A model generated the notes under the pieces. That model did not search any database, had not been told where the DNA came from, and was given only the letters and a program-made list of their open reading frames with translations. Of a DNA stretch of 64,000 nt, positions 26,439 through 36,130 are shown one piece after another. Every line of letters starts with the position of its first letter. Within the stretch, counting starts at the first letter, position 1. A program made the position numbers and the translations under genes. The stretch comes from Spongiihabitans sp963422685 (GTDB lineage Bacteria; Pseudomonadota; Gammaproteobacteria; Arenicellales; Poriferihabitantaceae): assembly GCA_963422685.1 (NCBI GenBank), contig OY730442.1, positions 2,108,001 through 2,172,000 on the forward strand, written 5' to 3'.

Positions 26439-27866
26439 ATGTCGGCAGGTTTTGATGTCATCGTTATTGGTGCCGGGCCGGGCGGCTATGTGGCTGCAAT
26501 ACGTTGTGCGCAATTGGGACTGAATACGCTGTGTATTGATCGCCAGGTGAATCCGCAGGGACAGGCCGCGTTGGGCGGCACGTGTTTGAATGTGGGTTGT
26601 ATTCCTTCCAAGGCCCTGCTGGACTCTTCCGAGCAGTATTACAGGATTGCCCATCAATTTCCCGCCCATGGTATCAGTGTGGACAATGCCCGTGTCGATA
26701 TTGCAAGGATGCAGGCGCGCAAAGACGCTATCGTCAGCGGGCTGACTGGCGGGATTGCCCGGTTATTCAAAGCCAATAAAGTGACGTTCATACACGGGCA
26801 CGGCCGGGTGATGCCGGACAATACCGTGAATGTGCTGGATGAGGCTGGTCAGGTTATACAAACGCTGGCGGCACGGGAAATTATTCTTGCGCCAGGTTCC
26901 ATGCCGATTGAATTGCCGGATATACCGTTTGATAATGAGTTTATCGTTGATTCCACCGGGGCGTTGAATTTTAACCGGGTTCCAAAGCGTCTCGGTATCA
27001 TCGGCGCCGGGGTGATTGGTCTCGAGTTGGGTAGTGTATGGAATCGTTTGGGATCGAAAGTTGTGGTACTGGAAGCAATGGATGAATTTTTGACGGTAGC
27101 CGATCATCAGATTGCACGAGAGGCGAAGCGGCAATTTTCCAAACAGGGTCTGGATATTCGTATGGGCGCCATGGTTAAAAAAGTTGACTTTGGCGCAGGT
27201 GGCCTGCAAGTTGGCTACCGGCAAAAGGATCAGGACTCCAGGATTGAAGTAGACCGGATGATCGTCGCGGTGGGGCGTCGCCCGGTCACAGATGGATTGT
27301 TGTCGCCGGACTGCGGCGTGGCCACCGATCAGCGTGGATTTATCCAGGTAGATGATCGCTGCAAAACCAGCGTGCCGCATATCTGGGCGGTGGGTGATGC
27401 GGTCAGGGGGCCCATGCTGGCGCACAAGAGCGCTGAAGAAGGAGTTGCCGTGGCAGAAAGAATTGCCGGTGGCGCGGGTCACGTGGATTTTAATTGCGTA
27501 CCCTGGGTGATTTATACCTCCCCGGAAATTGCCTGGGTAGGCCAGACCGAAAAAGAGCTCAAGACATCGGGGGTTGCATTCAACACCGGGTCATTCCCAT
27601 TTGCCGCCACCGGCCGGGCCCAGGCGATGGAAGAACCTCATGGTTTTGTAAAAATGATTGCCGACAAAAAAACCGATAGATTGCTTGGTGTGCACATGAT
27701 CGGACCGCATGTCTCGGAATTAATCAGTGAGTGCGTTCTGGCCATGGAATACCAGGCCAGTTCCGAAGATATTGCGCGCACAATTCATGCCCACCCCACC
27801 CTCGCCGAAGCGGTACACGAGGCCGCCCTTGCTGTGGATAAACGCGCCATCCATAAAGTCGGTTAG
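26439..27866 (+). CDS. lpdA: Dihydrolipoyl dehydrogenase (E3)
   Basis: A 475-residue FAD disulphide oxidoreductase that reoxidises lipoyl groups with NAD+. The N-terminal FAD-binding VIGAGPGGYVAAIRCAQLG, the redox-active GGTCLNVGCIPSKALL (Cys pair about residues 49 and 54), the NAD-binding GAGVIGLELGSVW, the ATDQRGFIQVDD/AVGD region and the C-terminal His-Glu pair in IHAHPTLAEA are all present. It starts three bases after the sucB stop codon, indicating a sucA-sucB-lpdA operon. Confidence 0.97.
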   Translation: MSAGFDVIVIGAGPGGYVAAIRCAQLGLNTLCIDRQVNPQGQAALGGTCLNVGCIPSKALLDSSEQYYRIAHQFPAHGISVDNARVDIARMQARKDAIVSGLTGGIARLFKANKVTFIHGHGRVMPDNTVNVLDEAGQVIQTLAAREIILAPGSMPIELPDIPFDNEFIVDSTGALNFNRVPKRLGIIGAGVIGLELGSVWNRLGSKVVVLEAMDEFLTVADHQIAREAKRQFSKQGLDIRMGAMVKKVDFGAGGLQVGYRQKDQDSRIEVDRMIVAVGRRPVTDGLLSPDCGVATDQRGFIQVDDRCKTSVPHIWAVGDAVRGPMLAHKSAEEGVAVAERIAGGAGHVDFNCVPWVIYTSPEIAWVGQTEKELKTSGVAFNTGSFPFAATGRAQAMEEPHGFVKMIADKKTDRLLGVHMIGPHVSELISECVLAMEYQASSEDIARTIHAHPTLAEAVHEAALAVDKRAIHKVG

Positions 27867-27891
27867 TTTTTAATTTTACTTTCCTGACCAG

Positions 27892-29274
27892 ATGTTTGCC
27901 GACGAAATTTCTCGCGAAATTTTCAAGGCCTATGATATCCGTGGCGTGGTAGAAACTGCGCTCACCACCGACATGGTTGAGCAGATCGGCCGGGCATTAG
28001 GGTCTGAAGCGCTGCGACTCGGTGTTACCCGCACCGTTATCGGTCGGGACGGCCGGTTGACCGGGCCAGCACTTGCCGATGCACTGGGAGCCGGATTTTT
28101 GTCCACCGGATGCGATGTCATTGAGGTTGGACAGGTGCCCACCCCGGCGTTGTATTTTGCTGCTGCTGAATATGCTGCGGGAACGGGTGTGCAGGTGACC
28201 GGAAGCCATAATCCGCCCGAATACAATGGCCTGAAAATGATGATAGTCGGCACCACCCTGTCAGGCGAAGCCATTCAGAAAATCAGGCAGCAGATAATTG
28301 ACCGCGATTTCACCCGGGGGCAGGGACAGCTTGTGCACAAAGACATACTGCCCGCATATTGTCAGGCCATTGATCAGGACATCACCCTTGCCCGACCATT
28401 CAAGCTGGTTATTGATTGCGGTAATGGGGTGGCAGGTGACGTGGCCCCGGAGGTTTTTCGCAGGCTCGGTTGCGAAGTGGTTGAACTGTTCTGCGAAGTA
28501 GACGGTGCTTTTCCCAATCACCACCCCGACCCCAGCCAATTGGAAAATCTTCAGGATTTGATTAAAGCAGTAAGAGAGACCCGGGCAGATTTCGGCATGG
28601 CGTTTGATGGTGACGGCGATCGCCTGGGAATTGTTTCCGCAAATGGCGACGTCATCTGGCCTGATCGTCAAATGGTGTTGTTCTCCCGGGAAATATTACA
28701 ACGCACCAAAGGCGCGGAAATTATTTTCGATGTGAAGTGTTCGCAAATTCTTGCAAAATCCATCCAGGCGCAGGGCGGCGTAGCAACCATGTGCAAAACC
28801 GGCCACTCTTTTATCAAAAGCAAATTAAAACAAACCGGTGCGGCGCTGGCCGGAGAAATGAGCGGCCATATATTCTTTAACGATCGCTGGGGTGGATTCG
28901 ACGATGGTATCTATGCCGGCGCGAGATTATGTGAATTGCTGTCCCGGCTGGATCAATCACCAATGGAAGTATTCGCCGCGATTCCTGATACCCTCAACAC
29001 TCCCGAGCTGCGACTGGAAATGAACGAGGGAGAGCATTATCAGTTGGTGGATGAATTGGTCGCTGCGGCCGCATTCGATGATGCAGTGGTGCATACCATT
29101 GATGGCATACGTGCCGATTTTGCTCAGGGCTTCGGCCTGTTACGAGCATCCAACACTACTCCGACAATCATCATGCGCTTTGAAGCCACCAGCGCAGCAA
29201 ATCTTGAATACATTCAAGCGCAATTTCGATCGCTTATTTTATCGGCCCGACCATGTCTGCAACTGCCTTTTTAG
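27892..29274 (+). CDS. algC: Phosphomannomutase/phosphoglucomutase
   Basis: An alpha-D-phosphohexomutase of 460 residues that interconverts hexose 1- and 6-phosphates for LPS and exopolysaccharide precursors. The N-terminal FKAYDIRG, the phosphoserine loop TGSHNPPEYNGLKM (Ser near residue 104), the metal loop DGDGDRLG (about residue 240), the sugar-binding GEMSGHIFF (about residue 322) and the C-terminal phosphate-binding RASNTTPTI are typical of the AlgC/ManB group. It follows lpdA by 25 bp but belongs to different metabolism. Confidence 0.94.
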   Translation: MFADEISREIFKAYDIRGVVETALTTDMVEQIGRALGSEALRLGVTRTVIGRDGRLTGPALADALGAGFLSTGCDVIEVGQVPTPALYFAAAEYAAGTGVQVTGSHNPPEYNGLKMMIVGTTLSGEAIQKIRQQIIDRDFTRGQGQLVHKDILPAYCQAIDQDITLARPFKLVIDCGNGVAGDVAPEVFRRLGCEVVELFCEVDGAFPNHHPDPSQLENLQDLIKAVRETRADFGMAFDGDGDRLGIVSANGDVIWPDRQMVLFSREILQRTKGAEIIFDVKCSQILAKSIQAQGGVATMCKTGHSFIKSKLKQTGAALAGEMSGHIFFNDRWGGFDDGIYAGARLCELLSRLDQSPMEVFAAIPDTLNTPELRLEMNEGEHYQLVDELVAAAAFDDAVVHTIDGIRADFAQGFGLLRASNTTPTIIMRFEATSAANLEYIQAQFRSLILSARPCLQLPF

Positions 29275-29477
29275 CCAACCTGCCGATTTGGATTTTCGGT
29301 TATGCGGCAGATTGATAACGCCAAATAATGACTGGCGGAATAACCCGCAACAAAAATATTTATACAATAATCAATAAGCGATGATTATTTACCGCTTTGT
29401 TCCATATTAACGGTGACATGATCTATGCTGTGATGGCGTTAAAAAACATACATTTCAAACCAATTTGAGGAAAAAAT

Positions 29478-30425
29478 ATGTACGGAATAACTTTCGGCTT
29501 GTCTACATTCGTGATTATTGCGCTTATCGTCGCAGTGCTCATTGTTTTTAAAGGCGTTGTCACCGTCCGGCAGGGTTACGAATATACGGTGGAGCGATTT
29601 GGCAGATTCGTCCGCTCCCTGCGCCCGGGATTTCACATTATCGTTCCCTTTATCGATTCAATTGGCGCCAGAGTCAATATGATGGAACGGGTTCTGGATG
29701 TGCCGTCCCAGGAAGTCATCACCAAAGATAACGCCGTGATCAAGGTCGATGGCGTGGTGTTTTTTCAGGTTCTGGATGCGGCCAGGGCCAGTTATGAAGT
29801 GAATCAACTGGAGCACGCCATCCTGAACCTGACCATGACCAATATACGAACTGTGTTGGGGTCCATGGACCTGGATGAGTCCCTGTCCAAGCGCGATGAA
29901 ATTAATGCTTCATTGCTGCACGTGGTGGACTCGGCGACCACGCCCTGGGGAATCAAGGTGACTCGTATTGAAATAAAAGACATAACCCCGCCGACGGACC
30001 TGGTTGAATCAATGGGGCGCCAAATGAAAGCGGAGCGGAACAAGCGCGCCTCAATTCTGGAAGCAGAAGGGTTAAGACAATCCGAGATTCTCAAGGCCGA
30101 AGGCGAAAAACTGGCCTTGATTCTGGACGCTGAAGGCGAGAAAGAAGCGGCGTTCAGACAGGCTGAAGCCCGGGAGCGATTGGCGCAGGCCGAAGGCGAA
30201 GCAACACGAATGGTTTCCGAAGCGATCGCTGCGGGTGATATGCAAGCGGTGAACTATTTCGTCGCCACCAAATACGTTGAAGCGTTGAAAGCCATGGGCA
30301 CGTCCAATAATCAAAAAATCATCTTCCTGCCCATAGAAGTCAGCAGCCTGATCGGTTCGATAGGCGGTATTTCGGAATTGGTTAAAGAGACTTTCAAAAG
30401 CAATTCGAACAATAACCAGTCATAG
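29478..30425 (+). CDS. SPFH/stomatin-like paraslipin (QmcA-type)
   Basis: A membrane-anchored SPFH protein of 315 residues. An N-terminal transmembrane helix (about residues 7-25) precedes the SPFH core with TVRQGYEYTVERFGRFVRSLRPGFH and NAVIKVDGVVFFQV. A long alanine- and glutamate-rich coiled-coil segment follows (about residues 185-255, with EAEG repeats), as in flotillin/stomatin assemblies. The downstream NfeD gene, 10 bp away, is the standard partner of SPFH proteins. They are thought to act in membrane quality control or organisation. GAGGAAAAA lies before the ATG. Confidence 0.92.
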   Translation: MYGITFGLSTFVIIALIVAVLIVFKGVVTVRQGYEYTVERFGRFVRSLRPGFHIIVPFIDSIGARVNMMERVLDVPSQEVITKDNAVIKVDGVVFFQVLDAARASYEVNQLEHAILNLTMTNIRTVLGSMDLDESLSKRDEINASLLHVVDSATTPWGIKVTRIEIKDITPPTDLVESMGRQMKAERNKRASILEAEGLRQSEILKAEGEKLALILDAEGEKEAAFRQAEARERLAQAEGEATRMVSEAIAAGDMQAVNYFVATKYVEALKAMGTSNNQKIIFLPIEVSSLIGSIGGISELVKETFKSNSNNNQS

Positions 30426-30435
30426 GAGGCCGACC

Positions 30436-30882
30436 ATGGCTTATCAACCGGAGCTTACCTATTGGGGATGGGTGATCATCGGCTTGGTTTTGCTGGGCTT
30501 GGAGCTGATAGCGCCCTTTACGTTTTTTCTGTGGCTTGGCGCGTCGGCCCTGGTCACCGCATTGATCCTGTTGATGATGCCGGACATGACCTGGCAGACG
30601 CAGCTTCTGACATTTTCCGTGCTTTCTATTACCAGTATTGTCATTTCCAAACGATACCTGGTCAAGAAACAAACCCGATCCGAGGCGCCGGACCTAAACC
30701 AGCGGGCACAACAATACGTCGGTCGGATATTTACCCTGAGCGAAGGAATTGAACAGGGAGAGGGAAAAATAAAAGTAGATGATACGCATTGGAAGGTATA
30801 CGGCCCAAAATTGAAGGCCGGCAGCACAGTAAGGGTGACTGGTGCCGAGGGCCCGGTTTTTACCGTAGAGGCGGTGGACTGA
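30436..30882 (+). CDS. NfeD family membrane protein
   Basis: A 148-residue short NfeD protein with two or three transmembrane helices (about residues 12-70) and a C-terminal OB-fold domain (about residues 85-148, with LSEGIEQGEGKIKVDD and KLKAGSTVRVTGAEG). It lacks the N-terminal ClpP-like protease domain of long NfeD forms. It is coupled to the SPFH gene upstream and preceded by AGGAGG. The pair is a conserved module. Confidence 0.92.
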   Translation: MAYQPELTYWGWVIIGLVLLGLELIAPFTFFLWLGASALVTALILLMMPDMTWQTQLLTFSVLSITSIVISKRYLVKKQTRSEAPDLNQRAQQYVGRIFTLSEGIEQGEGKIKVDDTHWKVYGPKLKAGSTVRVTGAEGPVFTVEAVD

Positions 30883-31091
30883 ATCTGAACCTGTCAATGT
30901 TTGGCATAGTGTTATTTTCAAGCAGCGGACTAAATCAGGCCAGCGATTATTGCGTGTTAGTCTGGCCGCGCACCGTGCCTGGCAGCATCATTGCACTAAT
31001 CTCTTGAATGTGTGCCAGGGGCTGTCGACCTCGCTAACTGCGGTCCCGGTCGAGTCTATTCCTATTGTTTTCAAAATCAAACTGAATTAGT

Positions 31092-31265
31092 ATGCCCCGG
31101 CGTTTGGGAGCTTCTTGAGAAGCAAAACGGGAAGCCGGTGCGTTGCATAAACAATCCCGGCACTGCCCCCGCAACGGTGAATGAGCCAGACCTGCCACAG
31201 CCACTGCACGTAGAATGTGTGGGAAGGCGCAGGTTTTTTGTCATGAGTCCGGAGACCGGCCCGAA
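31092..31265 (+). ncRNA. Cobalamin riboswitch
   Basis: This segment shows the conserved blocks of the adenosylcobalamin aptamer in order: CGGGAAGCCGGTG at about 31129-31141, CCCGGCACTGCCCCCGCAACGGTGA (read across 31156-31180), GCCACTGCACG, GGGAAGGC at 31221-31228, and the B12 box AGTCCGGAGACCGGCC at about 31245-31260. It precedes btuB by about 100 bp. A further stem can form at about 31273-31314 and may belong to the expression platform. High cobalamin should repress btuB and probably btuF. The remainder of the 30883-31091 spacer shows no gene. Confidence 0.95.
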
Positions 31266-31362
31266 CCACATGTGGCATCCGGGCATCCGGCAAGAAGACC
31301 GAAAGCCCGGGTATGCTGTGACTGGAATATGCACGGGTGCGTGCTGAATCTGGAATTCAATC

Positions 31363-33210
31363 ATGAAGTTACCCATTCCGGCTGGCCTGTCCATGGCTGG
31401 CGCCATACTGTTATCCGCGAACTCTCTGTCCATTACCGTAGCGGTTGCAGCGGCTCCCATCACTATCGTTATTACCGAGTCACGCAGCGCCGAAACAGTG
31501 GATGAAACGCTGGTGCCGGTATCCATTATTACCCGCCAGGATATCGAACGGCAGCAGGTGACTTCGGTTGCCGATGTATTAAAAACCGTTCCCGGGATTT
31601 CATTATCGAATACTGGCGGTATCGGTAAACTCACTTCCGTCTTTTTGCGCGGAACCGAGTCCGACCATGTGCTGGTTTTGATTGACGGCGTCAAAGTCGG
31701 GTCCGCAACCTTGGGGACAACCCCGTTCCATGATTTGCCCATTGATCAAATCGAGAGAATCGAAGTGGTGCGCGGCCCCCGGTCCAGTTTATACGGCTCG
31801 GCGGCCATCGGCGGGATAATCCAGATTTTTACGAAAAAAGGCACAGGAAAAATCCAGCCCGAATTCAGTATGGGTGCCGGCAGTCATGGTCTGGCCAGAC
31901 TCAACACGGGCGTCAGCGGCGGCTCTGAACATGGCTGGTATCGGCTTGGCGTATCCACCCTGTCTACCAAAGGTATCAACGATTGCCGTGGCAGTTCCAG
32001 TGCAGGATGTTATGAAAATGAACCGGACCCGGATGGAGACGGTTACGAGAATCAGGCAATTTCCTTGCGCGGCGGGTTTAATCCAGGCCCGGGTATCCAG
32101 ATAGCAGGAAACGTTTTTACTTCGGAGAATGCGACCGAATTTGATGGATCATTTGCAAACTACAGCGAAACGCAAACCAGTTTGGCCAGCCTCAAAGCAT
32201 CGTTCAAAATTAAACCGCGCTGGAATTCGACTTTGATACTGGCTGAATCAGAGGATAAATCGGATAACTTTTTGAATAGTGTGCCAAAGTCCAGATTCAA
32301 CACCGCAAGAACCCAGATTACGTTTCAAAACGATTTTCTGACCAGCGGAAACGGTTTGATAATCGCTGGAATTGACTATCTGGATGATGCAGTGCGCAGC
32401 ACGACAAAGTATGCGGTAAGCAGCCGTCACAACTACGGTCTGTTTGTTTCATCTCAAACCAGAATCAAATCAAACAGCTACGAGGTTTCGGTGCGGCGGG
32501 ATGATAACCAGCAGTTTGGCGGCCAGACCACTGGCGGCATTGGCTGGGGCAGAAACCTGGGCGATGGGAAAAGAGTCACCGCCTCTTTGGGCACGGCATT
32601 CAAAGCGCCTTCGTTTAACGATCTCTATTGGCCGGATTCGGGTAATCCCAAGCTTGCGCCCGAAACATCACGGAGTCTGGATATCGGCTTTGCAAACCTG
32701 GGTGAAAATGGGCAATGGGCGGTCAATCTGTACCAAACCGAAATCCGTGAGATGATCACATGGGATACGGATACATACTCAAGTGTGAATATGGGCCGGG
32801 CAAAAATCAGCGGCATGGAGTTGTCCGGCGATACGGTATTGGGAAAATGGAATGTGGGCTTCAGTCTCACCCTGCAAAAACCGAAAGATGACAGCGCGGG
32901 CCCTGATCAAGGCAAGACGCTCCCCCGCCGGGCCAGAGTTCTTGCGCAGGTGGATGTGAATCGTGATTTAGGTCGGTATTCGCTGGGCGGGTCGGTATAC
33001 CGTCGGGGTTCCAGTTTCGATAATTTGCAAAATACAACCAAACTGGACGGTTTCACCCGGGTGGATTTACACGGAGAATTCGATATAAACCCCAACTGGG
33101 TCGCCGGTTTAAGCATCAAAAATATCCTTGATGAAGAGTACGAAACTGCGGCTTTCTACAATCAGGATGGCGCTAATTTCCTGGCCACACTACGCTATAC
33201 GCCGAATTAA
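31363..33210 (+). CDS. btuB: TonB-dependent vitamin B12 receptor
   Basis: An outer-membrane receptor of 615 residues. It has a Sec signal peptide (about residues 1-25), a TonB-box region around ITIVITESRS, a plug domain with PGISLSNTGGIGKLTSVFLRG and VLIDGVKVG (read separately), and VRGPRSSLYGSAAIGGIIQIFTKKG. A 22-strand-type barrel ends in the aromatic-containing LATLRYTPN. The calcium-binding-like loop DPDGDGYENQ (about residue 227) is typical of BtuB. The cobalamin riboswitch upstream and BtuF downstream confirm the substrate class. Confidence 0.95.
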   Translation: MKLPIPAGLSMAGAILLSANSLSITVAVAAAPITIVITESRSAETVDETLVPVSIITRQDIERQQVTSVADVLKTVPGISLSNTGGIGKLTSVFLRGTESDHVLVLIDGVKVGSATLGTTPFHDLPIDQIERIEVVRGPRSSLYGSAAIGGIIQIFTKKGTGKIQPEFSMGAGSHGLARLNTGVSGGSEHGWYRLGVSTLSTKGINDCRGSSSAGCYENEPDPDGDGYENQAISLRGGFNPGPGIQIAGNVFTSENATEFDGSFANYSETQTSLASLKASFKIKPRWNSTLILAESEDKSDNFLNSVPKSRFNTARTQITFQNDFLTSGNGLIIAGIDYLDDAVRSTTKYAVSSRHNYGLFVSSQTRIKSNSYEVSVRRDDNQQFGGQTTGGIGWGRNLGDGKRVTASLGTAFKAPSFNDLYWPDSGNPKLAPETSRSLDIGFANLGENGQWAVNLYQTEIREMITWDTDTYSSVNMGRAKISGMELSGDTVLGKWNVGFSLTLQKPKDDSAGPDQGKTLPRRARVLAQVDVNRDLGRYSLGGSVYRRGSSFDNLQNTTKLDGFTRVDLHGEFDINPNWVAGLSIKNILDEEYETAAFYNQDGANFLATLRYTPN

Positions 33211-33213
33211 CCA

Positions 33214-34098
33214 ATGATCTATTGCTCACATGAAAAATTGTGGGTTTTGCTGTTGCTGTTTGGTCAAACGGCCTTTGCCAGAGTTGAAGTCATGGACGAC
33301 TTTAATCGTTTGGTGATGCTTGAATCGCCCGCAACACGAATCATAAGTCTTGCCCCGCACAATACAGAAAACCTGTATTCGGCCGGGTTGGGCGGTCGCA
33401 TTGTCGGAGTTGATGAATTCAGCCGCTATCCGCACAGCGCCCGGGATATTCAATCGGTGGGCAGTGCGGTGCAGTTAAACATCGAAGCCATCATCGCACT
33501 TAACCCGGATTTGATCGTGGTGTGGCAAACGGTCGGTAATAAAGAAAAACTGGAAAAACTGGAGGAGCTCGGTTACACCCTGTATTACTCGGAGCCGCGC
33601 TCCTTTGAAGGGATTATTAAAAATATCGAAGATTTCGCGACTTTAGGCGCAACCACCGCGCAAATCACGCCAAAACCGGAACAATTGAGAAGGGAGATTG
33701 AGGAAGTTAAAAAGCAGTACAGCGCTTTGGCGCCCCAATCGGTTTTTTATCAAATATGGAGTAACCCGCTAATGACGCTGAATGGCGATCATTTTATTTC
33801 CCGGGTGCTTGAAATTTGCGGCGCGCATAATATTTTTTCCGGCCTGTCCATCATCGCTCCCCGGGTCAGCGTCGAAGCGGTGATACAGGGCAATCCCGAC
33901 ATAATTATTACTGGTGATGCCAGTGGCGCGGCGCAGGATATATCGCTGTGGCAGCCGTGGCAGGGTATTAGTGCGGTGGCAAACCAGAACTATCTATTGG
34001 TGAATTCCAGCGTAATGCATCGGCATACCGCCAGAATGATCATGGGTATCAGAGAGCTGTGCCAGGAGATTGACCGGGTGCGTAATCAATCATCCTGA
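33214..34098 (+). CDS. btuF: Periplasmic cobalamin-binding protein
   Basis: A type III (helical-backbone) periplasmic binding protein of 294 residues with a signal peptide ending near QTAFARVEV. The core motifs RIISLAPHNTENLYSAGLGGRIVGVDEFS and ALNPDLIVVW (read separately) match BtuF. It starts three bases after btuB and so is probably under the same riboswitch. The ABC permease and ATPase that would complete the importer lie convergently downstream rather than in the same operon. Confidence 0.88.
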   Translation: MIYCSHEKLWVLLLLFGQTAFARVEVMDDFNRLVMLESPATRIISLAPHNTENLYSAGLGGRIVGVDEFSRYPHSARDIQSVGSAVQLNIEAIIALNPDLIVVWQTVGNKEKLEKLEELGYTLYYSEPRSFEGIIKNIEDFATLGATTAQITPKPEQLRREIEEVKKQYSALAPQSVFYQIWSNPLMTLNGDHFISRVLEICGAHNIFSGLSIIAPRVSVEAVIQGNPDIIITGDASGAAQDISLWQPWQGISAVANQNYLLVNSSVMHRHTARMIMGIRELCQEIDRVRNQSS

Positions 34099-34105
34099 CC
34101 GGGTG

Positions 34106-34912
34106 TTAACCGTGCCGGGTGCGGGTTTCTGCAAGCCTGGGAATAATAAGCGGGATGCGGGTATCTTCTGGATGAGCTGCAACCGTCACATCCAGATTAA
34201 ATACGTTGCTCAGGGTCTCTTCGGTAAAAACTTCGGCAGGATGGCCGTCCGCAACAATTAATCCGCGGTCCAGCACAATGGTTCGTGCAGCGAACTGCGC
34301 TGCCAGATTTAAATTGTGCAGGGTGCAGATTACGCCGATATTTTCCGTTGCGGCAAAGCGCTTCAAGTTACACATCAGCGCGTATTGATGATTCAGGTCC
34401 AGCGCCGAAACCGGTTCATCCAGCAACAAGTAGCGATTATGTACGCAGTTTTCGCTCCAAATCTGGCAAAACACCCGGGCCGTCTGCACTCTTTGTTGTT
34501 CTCCGCCGGATAAAGTGGTGTAGCTGCGGTGGAGCAAATCCAGGCAGTCACAAATCTCCAGACAGGTTTCCGCTATGCCCAGGTTGGCGGCTTCGCCGCT
34601 GTCATGGGGTATGCGGCCCATTAACACCACGTCTTTGGCAGTAAACGGAAAATCCAGCGTGGATTGCTGGGGGAGAACTGCACGACGCCGGGCAAGCGCT
34701 GGTTCCGCCCAATGGGCCAGCGATTCACCATCGATTGTGATTTCCCCGGTTGCAGGCCTGATTTCTCCATCAATACACTTCAACAGCGTGGTTTTCCCCG
34801 CGCCGTTTGGCCCAACGATGACGGCCAACTGCCCGGTCAGAAATTCCAGGGTGATATTGCCAAGCAGCACGTGCGTATCGATATTTACGCTTAAATTGCG
34901 AATCGAAATCAT
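34106..34912 (-). CDS. ABC transporter ATPase for B12 or haem uptake (BtuD/HmuV-like)
   Basis: An ATP-binding subunit with Walker A GPNGAGKTTLLK, signature LSGGEQQRVQTAR, Walker B YLLLDEPVSALD and the H-loop in TLHNLNLAAQ. The ATG at 34912 overlaps the permease stop (TAATG) and gives 268 residues; a longer in-frame start at 34954 lies inside the permease. The segment AVLPQQSTLDFPFTAKDVVLMGRIPH resembles haem importers (HmuV), while the location next to btuB-btuF favours cobalamin. Substrate is therefore left open. Its 3' end faces btuF with 7 bp between stops. Confidence 0.85.
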   Translation of the reverse strand: MISIRNLSVNIDTHVLLGNITLEFLTGQLAVIVGPNGAGKTTLLKCIDGEIRPATGEITIDGESLAHWAEPALARRRAVLPQQSTLDFPFTAKDVVLMGRIPHDSGEAANLGIAETCLEICDCLDLLHRSYTTLSGGEQQRVQTARVFCQIWSENCVHNRYLLLDEPVSALDLNHQYALMCNLKRFAATENIGVICTLHNLNLAAQFAARTIVLDRGLIVADGHPAEVFTEETLSNVFNLDVTVAAHPEDTRIPLIIPRLAETRTRHG

Positions 34913-35985
34913 TAGATTGTGCGTTTGTTTTTCTGGTAACGAATCAACAGCCAAAGAAAAAACGGGCCGCCCAGAATTGCGGTAATGATGCCGATGGGGA
35001 TTTCAGCCGGCGCCACAATGGTGCGGGCAATCATATCTGCGGCTACTAACAGGCAGGCGCCGAACAGCGCCGAAGCAGGCAGTAGCAGGCGGTGGTCCGG
35101 GCCGATTATGATGCGCAGCAAATGCGGCACCACCAGGCCGACGAACCCGACAATGCCGCTCAAAGATACGCAAACGCCGACTACCAGCGCGGTCATCACA
35201 ATTAAATGTTTTTTAACCTGTTCCACCTTCAGACCCAGATGCCGCGCCTCATTTTCACCCAGTAAATTCGCGTTCAGGGCATTGGCGTAAAAAGGCATGG
35301 CGATGACCGCCGGCAATGTGCAGAGCATACCCACGGTCAGTTTCCTCCAGTTGGTAATTTCCAGACTCCCCAGACTCCAGAAAATCAGGTCGCGCAGCTG
35401 GACATCGTCGGCAATATAGCTCAGCAGTCCAATTAATGCGCCCGCGATTGCGTTTACCGCAATCCCGGCCAGCAGCATGGTCGGAACGTCTGCTCTGCCA
35501 TGGGTTTTTGACAGCACAAATACCACGACAATGCTTGTCAATCCGCCCAGGAAGGCCATCATCGGGAGCAGCCATGAACCCATAGTATGCAGCAATGCGC
35601 CGAACCAGTTTACACCGAGCACAATGATAAGTACCGCGCCCAGCGCCGCGCCCGAGGAAACCCCGAGCAATCCCGGGTCAGCCATGGGATTGCGAAACAA
35701 CCCTTGCATCACCGTACCGCAAATCGCCAGTCCTGCGCCAACCAGTATGCCTAACAGCAGCCTTGGAATTCTGATCCGGTATAGCACCATGGACAATTGG
35801 TCCTCTGCGCCATGGCCGGTTCCACCGAACACAGCGGCCAGGCTGTTTCCCGACAGCGCCCGCATTACATCGCTGAAACTGGCCGGAATGACCCCGCAGG
35901 TCAGCGAGAATAATGATATGACCACCAGCAGTACCAGCAGCAGCGCCAGTACCGCTCTCGACCGGGATTTTGAATAACTTGGCAA
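34912..35985 (-). CDS. FecCD-family ABC permease (BtuC/HmuU-like)
   Basis: A 357-residue permease with about ten hydrophobic helices. The family motif RIPRLLLGILVGAGLAICG, then FRNPMADPGLLGVSSGAALGAV (read separately) near residue 90, and the cytoplasmic coupling region around LGLKVEQVKKHLIVM mark it as a type II importer of the FecCD family. It is coupled to the ATPase gene by a one-base overlap. It probably pairs with BtuF, but no cobalamin riboswitch was seen on its own upstream side. Confidence 0.86.
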   Translation of the reverse strand: MPSYSKSRSRAVLALLLVLLVVISLFSLTCGVIPASFSDVMRALSGNSLAAVFGGTGHGAEDQLSMVLYRIRIPRLLLGILVGAGLAICGTVMQGLFRNPMADPGLLGVSSGAALGAVLIIVLGVNWFGALLHTMGSWLLPMMAFLGGLTSIVVVFVLSKTHGRADVPTMLLAGIAVNAIAGALIGLLSYIADDVQLRDLIFWSLGSLEITNWRKLTVGMLCTLPAVIAMPFYANALNANLLGENEARHLGLKVEQVKKHLIVMTALVVGVCVSLSGIVGFVGLVVPHLLRIIIGPDHRLLLPASALFGACLLVAADMIARTIVAPAEIPIGIITAILGGPFFLWLLIRYQKNKRTI

Positions 35986-36130
35986 TGTACAGGTTCGGGG
36001 AAAAGCGAATTATGGCCTTTATGCCGGCCCGATACCATGAAAAATGGCGTGACAGCCAAGTTGCAGGGGCGACCGGATTTGGCACGGCAATGAAAAAATG
36101 CCTGCGTCGCGAAGTGCGGTTGAACAGTGT

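Noticed and set aside
30883..31362. Frames of about 70-110 residues in the btuB leader
   Set aside because: The region is explained by the cobalamin riboswitch and its leader; the frames show no protein family pattern.
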